From: Nitriliruptoraceae bacterium
GTDB lineage: Bacteria; Actinomycetota; Nitriliruptoria; Nitriliruptorales; Nitriliruptoraceae
Reading direction: 5' to 3'
DNA: 46,402 nucleotides
Assembly: GCA_020832455.1 (NCBI GenBank)
Contig: JAFIEQ010000014.1
Location: 1 to 46,402, forward strand
The notes under the pieces are model-generated. The model made no database searches. It was not told the DNA's origin and was given only the letters and a program-made list of their open reading frames with translations. Positions 23,554 to 30,320 of the stretch are shown here, piece by piece (the first letter of the stretch is position 1; the number at the start of each line of letters is the position of its first letter). A program made the position numbers and the translations under genes.

Positions 23554-24312
23554 TCAGGCCGGGGAGTCCGGCGGGTCCTCCACTGGGGGCGCACCGCCAC
23601 CGAGACGGGCCGGCACCCACCACGCGCCCGCGGGGGTGCCGTCCGGGTAATCGCGCTGGACCTCGTCGAGCAGGTGCCGCATCGCCTCACGCAGCTGCGC
23701 GGTGACCTCGTCCACGTCCGCCGCGGCGGGCACGTCGATCGGCGGGCCGAAGGCCACCTCGACCGGCAGGCCGAACGCCCGACGCAACGAGAACCGGTGC
23801 CCGTAGGTGACCATGCGGTGGCTGCCCCAGCTCACGCTCGGGACGAGCGGGACGCCGGCCTGCTGGGCCATGCGCACCGCCCCGGACCGGAACGGCAGCA
23901 GCTCGAACGAGGGGCTGATCGTCCCCTCGGGCGCGACCAGAACCAGGTCATCGGATCGCAGCGCGGCGACCGCGGCACCGAACGGCGCGGTCCGATCCGC
24001 ACCGGGGCGCCGGTCGACCGGGACCGCGTCGACGAACCGGACCACCCACCGCGTCGTCCACGAGCGCCAGAGCTCACCCTTGGCCAGGATCCGCGCCGTC
24101 CGCCCGACCTGCCGGTAGATCGGCCACATCGTGGTCACGAAGTCCACGTGGCCGGTGTGGTTCCAGGTGATCACGGCGCCGCCCGAACGGGGCACGTGCT
24201 CGACGCCACGCGTGCGGATGCGCCACCTCGCCAGCCAGACGAGCGCGATCGCGATCCGAGCGATCACCCGGAACCGCCGCGCGGGCCCCACCGCGCTCGA
24301 TCCTGCCGACAC
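23554..24312 (-). CDS. Tandem PlsC-like acyltransferase, upstream copy
   Basis: A 252-residue acyltransferase. NHTGHVD holds the HX4D pair (H52, D57) and LVAPEGTISPSFELLPFRSG the PEGT motif; the following GAVRMAQQAGVPLVPSVSWGSHR is standard for the family. I chose GTG at 24312 because GAGAGG lies 6 bases upstream; GTGs at 24318 and 24345 are alternatives. It shares the YPDGTPAGAWWVPARLGGG C-terminal signature with its partner, a motif absent from the fab-operon PlsC. It lies 72 bases after the aminotransferase gene on the same strand. Confidence 0.85.
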   Translation of the reverse strand: MSAGSSAVGPARRFRVIARIAIALVWLARWRIRTRGVEHVPRSGGAVITWNHTGHVDFVTTMWPIYRQVGRTARILAKGELWRSWTTRWVVRFVDAVPVDRRPGADRTAPFGAAVAALRSDDLVLVAPEGTISPSFELLPFRSGAVRMAQQAGVPLVPSVSWGSHRMVTYGHRFSLRRAFGLPVEVAFGPPIDVPAAADVDEVTAQLREAMRHLLDEVQRDYPDGTPAGAWWVPARLGGGAPPVEDPPDSPA

Positions 24313-24384
24313 CGCCACCCTCTCCCGACCGGATCGAACGTCCACGATCAGCGACCGCGGGAGACTACCGCCACACCCCAGGCC

Positions 24385-25500
24385 TCAGCCCTCGAGCAAC
24401 TCGTCGATCGCGTGCAGCAGGCGATCCACGTTCGCGTGGGTCGCGCCCTCACCCATGAGACCGACCCGCCAGGCCCGGCCCTTGAAGTCCCCGAGCCCCC
24501 CGCCGACCTCGATCCCGTGGTCGTGCAGCATGCGGGAGCGCAGCGCGCCCTCGTCCACGCCATCGGGCCAGGCGAAGGAGGTCAGCTGGGGCAGGCGGTG
24601 CCCCTCCTGAGCGAGCAGCGTCGCATCACGATCCTGGATGTGCTCCTGGAAGAGCCCACCGACCTCCGCGTGCCGTGCCCAGCGGGTCTCGAGCCCCTCC
24701 TCGAGGACGCGCCGAAGGCCCTCGTGCAGCCCCAGGACCGCGCTGATCGGCGCGGTGTGGTGGTAGGCCCGCTCCGCGCCCCAGTACCGACGCACGGCCT
24801 CGACGTCGAGGTACCAGGAACGCACGGTCGAGGAGCGCCGTTCGATGACCGCCTCCGCCTTCTCGCTGAAGGAGATCGGGGCCAGCCCCGGCGGGACCGA
24901 CAGGCACTTCTGGGTCCCGGAGTACACGACGTCGACGTGCCAGGCGTCGACCTCGAGGGGCACGCCCGCGAGCCCGGTCACCGTGTCGACGAGGAAGAGG
25001 GTCTCCGTCTCCGCGAGCAGCGCACCGACCTCCTCGAGCGGCTGGTGGACGCCGGTCGAGGTCTCCGCATGCACCAGCGCGACCAGCTTCGCCTGCGGGT
25101 GTGCCTTGAGCGCGGAGGCCACCCGGTCCGCCGGCACGATGCGGCCCCAGGGCTCCTCGAGCGCGACGACGTCCGCGCCGGCACGGCGGGCCGTGTCGGC
25201 GATGCGGCCACCGAACACCCCGTTGACGCCGACGATGACGGTGTCACCGGGCTCGACGGTGTTGGTCACCGCGGTCTCCATCCCGGCGCTGCCGGTCCCC
25301 GACACGGCGTAGGTCAGCCGGTTCGAGGTGCGGAACACGTGACGGAGCATGTCCGCCATCTGATCCGCCACCTCGAGGAACCACGGGTCGAGGTGGCCGA
25401 CCATCGATCGCGCCTGCGCCGCGAGCACCTCCGGATGCACCGGGGACGGTCCGGGTCCCAGCAGCAGACGTTCCGGGGGGCTGGCGACGGCGACGCTCAC
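24385..25500 (-). CDS. Alanine-glyoxylate/serine-glyoxylate-type aminotransferase
   Basis: A 371-residue class-V PLP enzyme of the AGT/SGAT group, moving an amino group from alanine or serine onto glyoxylate to give glycine. PERLLLGPGPSPVHPEVL opens the fold, VDTVTGLAG has the PLP-aspartate, and VVYSGTQKCLSVPPGLAPI carries the Schiff-base lysine K198. GTG at 25500 with CAGGAG 7 bases upstream is preferred to the ATG at 25533. The malyl-CoA lyase some 4 kb away would generate glyoxylate, giving it a substrate source in the region. Related phosphoserine aminotransferases are less similar in the N-terminal segment. Confidence 0.85.
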   Translation of the reverse strand: MSVAVASPPERLLLGPGPSPVHPEVLAAQARSMVGHLDPWFLEVADQMADMLRHVFRTSNRLTYAVSGTGSAGMETAVTNTVEPGDTVIVGVNGVFGGRIADTARRAGADVVALEEPWGRIVPADRVASALKAHPQAKLVALVHAETSTGVHQPLEEVGALLAETETLFLVDTVTGLAGVPLEVDAWHVDVVYSGTQKCLSVPPGLAPISFSEKAEAVIERRSSTVRSWYLDVEAVRRYWGAERAYHHTAPISAVLGLHEGLRRVLEEGLETRWARHAEVGGLFQEHIQDRDATLLAQEGHRLPQLTSFAWPDGVDEGALRSRMLHDHGIEVGGGLGDFKGRAWRVGLMGEGATHANVDRLLHAIDELLEG

Positions 25501-25591
25501 GGGGTGACTCCTGACGGGGGCGATGGTGCCCACGTCACGCTAGCCCGCCGTCTGCGCCACCCGAGCGTCGGCCCTCGTCCGACCCGACGGG

Positions 25592-26119
25592 TCAGACCAC
25601 GCGCTGCATCCGCAACTTCGAGCCGTCGGTGATCGAGCGGGTCCCGCGCGACAGGGCGATGGTCCCGCTGCGCACCATCTCCCGGATGCCGTAGGGCTCG
25701 AGCAGGTCCACCATGGCCTCGAGCTTGGCGGGCGCACCCGCGGCCTCGATGGTCAACGCGTCGTGGTCGACGTCGACGATCTTGGCGCGGAACACCTCGG
25801 CGATCTCGATGATCTGCGACCGGGTCGCCGGATCCGCGGTGACCTTGACGAGCTGCATCTCGCGCTCGACGGACTCGTCCTGGTCGAGCTCGACGATCTT
25901 GAGCACGTGGACGAGCTTGTTGAGCTGCTTGATGATCTGCTCGAGCTGGACCGCCTCCGCCCCGACCACCACGGTCAGACGCGAGACCCGGGCGTCCTCG
26001 GTCGGCCCGACCGCGAGCGAGTGGATGTTGTAGCCGCGCCGGGCGAACATGCCGGCGATCCGGGTGAGCACACCCGGCCGGTTCTCGACCAGGACGGAGA
26101 GCGTGTGTCGGTCGCGCAT
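25592..26119 (-). CDS. ilvN: Acetolactate synthase regulatory subunit
   Basis: A 175-residue small subunit that binds valine and confers feedback inhibition on IlvB. The ACT domain starts TLSVLVENRPGVLTRIAGMFARRGYNI, followed by the IKQLNKLVHVLKIVELD helix/strand and the second conserved domain with REMQLVKVTAD and ITDGSKLRMQ. ATG at 26119 overlaps the ilvB stop as TGATG, making translation coupled. ilvC, often next in actinobacteria, is not here. Confidence 0.95.
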   Translation of the reverse strand: MRDRHTLSVLVENRPGVLTRIAGMFARRGYNIHSLAVGPTEDARVSRLTVVVGAEAVQLEQIIKQLNKLVHVLKIVELDQDESVEREMQLVKVTADPATRSQIIEIAEVFRAKIVDVDHDALTIEAAGAPAKLEAMVDLLEPYGIREMVRSGTIALSRGTRSITDGSKLRMQRVV

Positions 26120-27894
26120 CAGGCGTCCTCCCCAGCCGCGGCAGCGGCCTTGACGGCGGCCGCCCGGGCGTACCACTCCTCGGCGGTCTCCAGGATCTCG
26201 TCGTTGCTGGCGCCGGAGGGCACCATCGGGAAGACCATCTCGTCGGGGTCGACCCGGAACTCCACCAGCACGGGTTGGTCGGTGATGGCCCGCGCCTTGG
26301 TCAGCGTGGTGTCGAGCTCGTCGACCGTGGTGACCCGGAAGCCGGGGATGCCGTAGGCGTCCGCCAGCTTCATCAGGTCGGGCAGGTCCTGGGGCAGGGT
26401 GACCTGGGACAACCGGTCGTCGTAGAACAGCGACTGCCACTGGCGGACCATGCCGAGGTAGCCGTTGTTGATCACGCAGAAGGTGACCGGGATGTCGTGC
26501 TGGACCGCGGACGCGATCTCCTGGAACGTCATCTGGAAGCAGCCGTCGCCGTCGATCGCCACGACCGGCACGTCCGGCCCGACCCCGGCCTTGGCGCCGA
26601 TCGCCGCCGGCACCGCGAAGCCCATCGTCCCGAGGCCGCCGGAGTTGATCCACTGCCCGCCACGGGTGTAGGGGATGTGTTGCGCGGCCCACATCTGGTG
26701 CTGGCCGACGCCCGCGACGTAGACGGCCTCGTCGCCCCAGTGCTCGTGGATGGCGCGGATCGCGGTCTGCGGCTTGACCACCCCGGAGCTCGGCTGGTCG
26801 ACGAGCAGCGGGTGGTCGGTCTGCATCGCGGCGAGGTGGGCCCGCCACGCGGTCGTGTCGGGGATCAACGCCTCGACGGTGCCCTTCTCGCGCTTGTCGT
26901 CGAGCACGCGGAGCAGCTGCCCGAGCACGACCTTCACGTCGCCGACGATCGGAACGTCGACCGCGCGGTTCTTGCCGATCTCCGCGGGGTCCACGTCCAC
27001 GTGGATGACCTTGGCCAGCGGGGCGAACGCATCGAGCTTGCCGGTGACCCGGTCGTCGAAACGGGCTCCGAGCGTGACCAGCAGGTCCGCCTCCTGCAGC
27101 GCCTTCACCGCGGCGTAGTGGCCGTGCATGCCCGGCATGCCGATGGCCAGCTCGTGGGTGTCGGGGAAGACCCCGCGGCCCATGAGCGTGGTGACCACCG
27201 GGAGCTCGAGCTGGGTGGCGAACTCGTACAACTCGTCGCCGGCGTCGGCGCGCACGAGGCCACCACCGGCGTAGATGACCGGGCGCTCGGCCGCGGCGAT
27301 CAGGTCGAGCGCCTCGCGGACCATCTTGCCGTGACCCCGGACCGTGGGCTTGTAGCCGGGCAGGTCGACCCGATCGTCCCACGACCACTCGACGGTCGCG
27401 TTGAGCACGTCCTTGGGCAGGTCCACCAGCACCGGGCCCGGACGACCCGATCGGGCGATGTGGTACGCCTCCTTGATGGCGTCGGCCACCCGCTCGACGT
27501 GGTGGACGAGCTCGTTGTGCTTCGTGATCGGCATCGTGATGCCGGTGACATCGGCCTCCTGGAACGCGTCCGAGCCGATGGAGGTGGTCGCGACCTGCCC
27601 GGTGATGGCGAGCACGGGCACGGAGTCCATGTTGGCGTCCGCCAGACCGGTGACGAGGTTCGTGGCTGCCGGACCGGAGGTGACGATGCACACCCCGACG
27701 CGTCCGGTCGCGTGCGCGTAGCCCTCCGCCATGTGGATGGCGCCCTGCTCGTGACGGACGAGCACGTGGGTGAAGCCGGCATCGATCATCGGGTCGTACG
27801 CCGGGAGGATCGCGCCTCCGGGGTACCCGAACACGGTGTCGACGCCCAGCATCTCCAGGCTCTTCATGACGGCTTGTGCGCCGGTGATCCTCAT
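26119..27894 (-). CDS. ilvB: Acetolactate synthase catalytic subunit
   Basis: A 591-residue thiamine-diphosphate enzyme condensing pyruvate (or pyruvate with 2-oxobutyrate) for Val, Leu and Ile synthesis. VFGYPGGAILPAYD and the catalytic E49 in VRHEQGAIHMAEGYA open the N-terminal domain; the central FAD-binding domain includes LGARFDDRVTGKLDAF; the TPP motif is IDGDGCFQMTFQE ending at NNGYLGMVRQW. ATG at 27894 (MRITGAQAV) agrees with family starts and is the likely site, with AGGAG 10 bases upstream; upstream in-frame codons overlap the leader attenuator. It forms an operon with ilvN and lies behind a leader-peptide attenuator. Confidence 0.95.
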   Translation of the reverse strand: MRITGAQAVMKSLEMLGVDTVFGYPGGAILPAYDPMIDAGFTHVLVRHEQGAIHMAEGYAHATGRVGVCIVTSGPAATNLVTGLADANMDSVPVLAITGQVATTSIGSDAFQEADVTGITMPITKHNELVHHVERVADAIKEAYHIARSGRPGPVLVDLPKDVLNATVEWSWDDRVDLPGYKPTVRGHGKMVREALDLIAAAERPVIYAGGGLVRADAGDELYEFATQLELPVVTTLMGRGVFPDTHELAIGMPGMHGHYAAVKALQEADLLVTLGARFDDRVTGKLDAFAPLAKVIHVDVDPAEIGKNRAVDVPIVGDVKVVLGQLLRVLDDKREKGTVEALIPDTTAWRAHLAAMQTDHPLLVDQPSSGVVKPQTAIRAIHEHWGDEAVYVAGVGQHQMWAAQHIPYTRGGQWINSGGLGTMGFAVPAAIGAKAGVGPDVPVVAIDGDGCFQMTFQEIASAVQHDIPVTFCVINNGYLGMVRQWQSLFYDDRLSQVTLPQDLPDLMKLADAYGIPGFRVTTVDELDTTLTKARAITDQPVLVEFRVDPDEMVFPMVPSGASNDEILETAEEWYARAAAVKAAAAAGEDA

Positions 27895-27963
27895 CTCGCC
27901 CACTCTCCTGGTCCGGCCCGACCGCGGGATCCTCCGCGTGACGTCCGCGCCCCGGGAAACGAA

Positions 27964-27986
27964 GAACCTCCCGCTGGGGGAGGTTC
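27964..27986 (-). terminator. ilvBN leader attenuator (intrinsic terminator)
   Basis: On the minus strand GAACCTCCC and GGGAGGTTC form a perfect 9-bp stem with a 5-base loop (CCAGC), immediately followed by TTCGTTT, a U-rich tract. It lies 70 bases before the ilvB start and after a leader-peptide gene, the classical layout of a transcription attenuator. Confidence 0.85.
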
Positions 27987-28012
27987 GCGCGTACCCGGGG
28001 GCGGGCACGCGC
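27987..28012 (-). promoter_or_regulatory. Leader stem-loop abutting the ilv attenuator
   Basis: On the minus strand GCGCGTGCCC and GGGTACGCGC can form a 10-bp stem with one G-U pair and a 6-base loop. Its 5' arm begins at the last base of the leader-peptide stop codon and its 3' arm directly abuts the terminator. Just outside, GTTC within the last leader codons could pair with GAAC at the start of the terminator arm. A ribosome at the stop codon would cover the first arm, so it may be a pausing or antitermination element. Confidence 0.55.
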
Positions 28013-28086
28013 TACGGAACGACGACGAGGCTCGTCCACGGCACGCGCTGGTGGCGCCGTGGGGCGTTCCTCAGGTCCCGAAGCAC
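28012..28086 (-). CDS. ilvL: ilvBN leader peptide
   Basis: A 24-codon reading frame that starts at GTG 28086, with AGGAG at 28092-28096 five bases upstream, and reads MLRDLRNAPRRHQRVPWTSL then VVVP and stop. The run Leu-Val-Val-Val just before the stop is the kind of branched-chain codon cluster used to sense Leu/Val-tRNA charging. Two hairpins follow directly, the second being an intrinsic terminator, then ilvB. The features together are those of actinobacterial ilv attenuation control. Translation is not proven; the ribosome-binding site and position make it likely. Confidence 0.85.
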   Translation of the reverse strand: MLRDLRNAPRRHQRVPWTSLVVVP

Positions 28087-28180
28087 GTGCGCTCCTGGTT
28101 CGGTCGATGTTGCGCGGCGATGGTGTCCGGTCCTGGTCGCCTGGTCAAGTCGGAACCCCGCGACCCGTGAGCCTGCGCGG

Positions 28181-30079
28181 TCAGGCGTCGTCGGTGAGCG
28201 CCTTCCGGGTCGCGGCCGCGATCCCGGCCGCGTCGAGCCCGAGCTCAGCGAGGATGTGATCGGGCTTGCCGTGCGGGAGGTAGGTCGCGGGGACCCCGAG
28301 TCGCAGGATCGGCGGCGCGTGCCGCACCCCGGTGCGCTCGATGATCCGGTCGGCGAGTTCCGCACCGGCACCACCGCCGACGACCCCGTTCTCCACGGTG
28401 ACGACCAGCGGCGACCGTGCGGCGGCCGCGAGCATCTCCGGGTCGGCCGGCCGGACGCTGCGCACGTCGTACACGCTGGCCTCGATGCCGGCCTCCGCGA
28501 GCTGCTCTCCCGCCGCGACGGCGGCCAACGCCCGGTCCCCGACCGCCAGCACGCAGACGTCGTCGCCACGGCGCAACTGCCGTGCCGCGAGCCCGGTGAC
28601 CTGCTCGTCGCCGACCGCGACCCCCAGATCCTCGGCGGTGATGACGTGGCCCTTCGGGAAACGCAGGCTGACCGGGCCCTCCAGCGTGGCGGCGGTGTCC
28701 AGCATCGCGCGCAGGTCCTCCGCACAGGACGGCGCGAGCACGGTCATGCCCGGGATCCGCAGGGCCAGGGAGAGATCCAGGATGCCGTGGTGGCTCGGCC
28801 CGTCGTCCCCGGTGATGCCGGCGCGGTCCAGGACGAAGACCACGTGTTCGCCGTGCAGCCCGACGTCGAGGTTGGCCTGGTCGAAGGCGCGCGAGAAGAA
28901 CGTCGAGTACACGGCGACGACCGGGAGCTTGCCGGCGTGGGCCAACCCCGCGGCGCTGGTGACCGCGTGCTGCTCCGCGATCCCGACGTCGAGGACCTGG
29001 TCGGGGTGGCGGGTCGCCAGCGGGAGCAGCCCGGTGGAGCCCGGCATGGCGGCGGTGATCGCCACCAGGTCGCGACGCCGCTCCCCGAGGTCCACCAGCG
29101 CCTCACCGAAGGCCGAGGTCCAGCGCGGCCGGTCCCCGGACGCACCGTTCGCACGGCCCGTCGCGATGTCGAACGCCGAGGTGTCGTGGAGCTTCTTCTC
29201 CGGGTCCGTCTCCGCCGGCGCGTAGCCCTTGCCCTTCTGCGTGAGCACGTGGACCAGCACGGGGGTCTGCAACCGCGCGGCGTGCGTGAGCGCGTGCTCG
29301 AGCTTGGAGATGTCGTGCCCGTCGTAGGGGCCGAGGTAGCGCACCCCGAGTGCCTCGACGAACGACTGCAGCGCCGGCGCCTCGGACACGGCGGCCTTGA
29401 TCGCCTCCAGACCGGCCTCGGTCATGCGTTCGACGAACGGGAGCTTCTTGAGCGCGTGATCGATGCGGTCACGCAGCGTGCGGTACCGCGGGTCGGTCCG
29501 CAGGTCCGCGACACGTTCCGACAGCCGGCTGACCGTCTCCGCGTAGGACCGTCCGTTGTCGTTGAGCACGATGATGGCCGGCAGCTGGTGGTGGCCGAGG
29601 TTGTTGAGCGCCTCGTAGGCCATCCCCCCGGTGAGGGCACCGTCGCCGACGATCGCGACGTAGCGCCGTCGCTCCTCGACGGGCACGTCGATCTGGCCCC
29701 TCGTCAACCCGCCGACCCACGACAGCGCGGTCGAGGCGTGGCTGTTCTCCACCACGTCGTGCGGCGACTCCTCGCGTGACGGGTAGCCGGCCAGCCCCCC
29801 CGCCTGCCGCAGCTGGCCGAAACGGTCGCGCCGACCGGTCAACATCTTGTGCACGTAGGCCTGGTGCCCGGTGTCCCACACCAGCAGGTCGCGGGGGGAG
29901 TCGAACGTGCGGTGCAACGCCAGCGTCAGCTCGACGACACCCAGGTTGGATCCCAGATGGCCGCCGACCTTGGAGACCGCCGCGACGATCGCCTCGCGCA
30001 GTTCCTCGGCGAGGACCGCGAGCTCATCGGCGTCCAACGCCCGGACATCGGCCGGCCCGTCGATCCGCTCCAGCACCAC
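28181..30079 (-). CDS. dxs: 1-deoxy-D-xylulose-5-phosphate synthase
   Basis: A 632-residue thiamine-diphosphate enzyme for the first step of the MEP isoprenoid pathway, joining pyruvate and glyceraldehyde 3-phosphate. GGHLGSNLGVVELTLALH contains the conserved H42 region, the TPP motif is GDGALTGGMAYEALNN (145-160), and the transketolase-like segment DVGIAEQHAVTSAAGLA carries the catalytic glutamate. TVENGVVGGGAG begins the C-terminal domain. GTG at 30079 is supported by GAGGAG 7 bases upstream; a second GTG at 30076 is adjacent. It stands alone, between the leader region of ilvBN and a beta-propeller gene. Confidence 0.95.
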   Translation of the reverse strand: MVLERIDGPADVRALDADELAVLAEELREAIVAAVSKVGGHLGSNLGVVELTLALHRTFDSPRDLLVWDTGHQAYVHKMLTGRRDRFGQLRQAGGLAGYPSREESPHDVVENSHASTALSWVGGLTRGQIDVPVEERRRYVAIVGDGALTGGMAYEALNNLGHHQLPAIIVLNDNGRSYAETVSRLSERVADLRTDPRYRTLRDRIDHALKKLPFVERMTEAGLEAIKAAVSEAPALQSFVEALGVRYLGPYDGHDISKLEHALTHAARLQTPVLVHVLTQKGKGYAPAETDPEKKLHDTSAFDIATGRANGASGDRPRWTSAFGEALVDLGERRRDLVAITAAMPGSTGLLPLATRHPDQVLDVGIAEQHAVTSAAGLAHAGKLPVVAVYSTFFSRAFDQANLDVGLHGEHVVFVLDRAGITGDDGPSHHGILDLSLALRIPGMTVLAPSCAEDLRAMLDTAATLEGPVSLRFPKGHVITAEDLGVAVGDEQVTGLAARQLRRGDDVCVLAVGDRALAAVAAGEQLAEAGIEASVYDVRSVRPADPEMLAAAARSPLVVTVENGVVGGGAGAELADRIIERTGVRHAPPILRLGVPATYLPHGKPDHILAELGLDAAGIAAATRKALTDDA

Positions 30080-30219
30080 CGCAACGCTCCTCGTCCTCGG
30101 ACCCGGGCCGCCACCCGCCGCGGCCGGCAAGGGTAGGTGACGCAGCCGACGCACCGTACGGCCGTCCGACAGCGTCGACCGACGCCGTACCCGGGGTTCG
30201 GCGCCGGGTGCCGCGCGGC

Positions 30220-30318
30220 TCAGGTCTCCGCCGGTTCCTCCATCGCAGCCAGGTCGGTGCTCGCGAGCGGACGTCCGGACCGCTTGGCACGGTACATCGC
30301 GGCATCGGCGGCCCGCAG
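30220..30318 (-). pseudogene. GGDEF-domain C-terminal remnant
   Basis: The minus strand encodes a 32-residue tail, beginning LRAADAAMYRAKRSGRPL and running to TGA at 30220, that matches the last helix of diguanylate cyclase GGDEF domains. The intact GGDEF-EAL protein in this window has LRRADLAMYEAKGSGE at the same place. Nothing upstream in this frame is GGDEF-like, because the beta-propeller gene takes over 2 bases away, so the rest of the gene has been lost or replaced. It is too short to be a functional enzyme. Confidence 0.7.
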
Positions 30319-30320
30319 GT

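Noticed and set aside
23353-25632. A 759-codon plus-strand open frame opposite the acyltransferases and aminotransferase
   Set aside because: No recognisable domain; the minus strand encodes acyltransferase HX4D and PLP-lysine motifs.
25592-28039. An ilvB-ilvN fusion reading frame
   Set aside because: IlvN-like sequence begins at the ATG at 26119; the upstream part is a shadow frame of ilvB.
26275-28170. A 631-codon plus-strand open frame opposite ilvB
   Set aside because: Composition is typical of a shadow frame and it would run through the ilv leader and attenuator; ilvB is certain.
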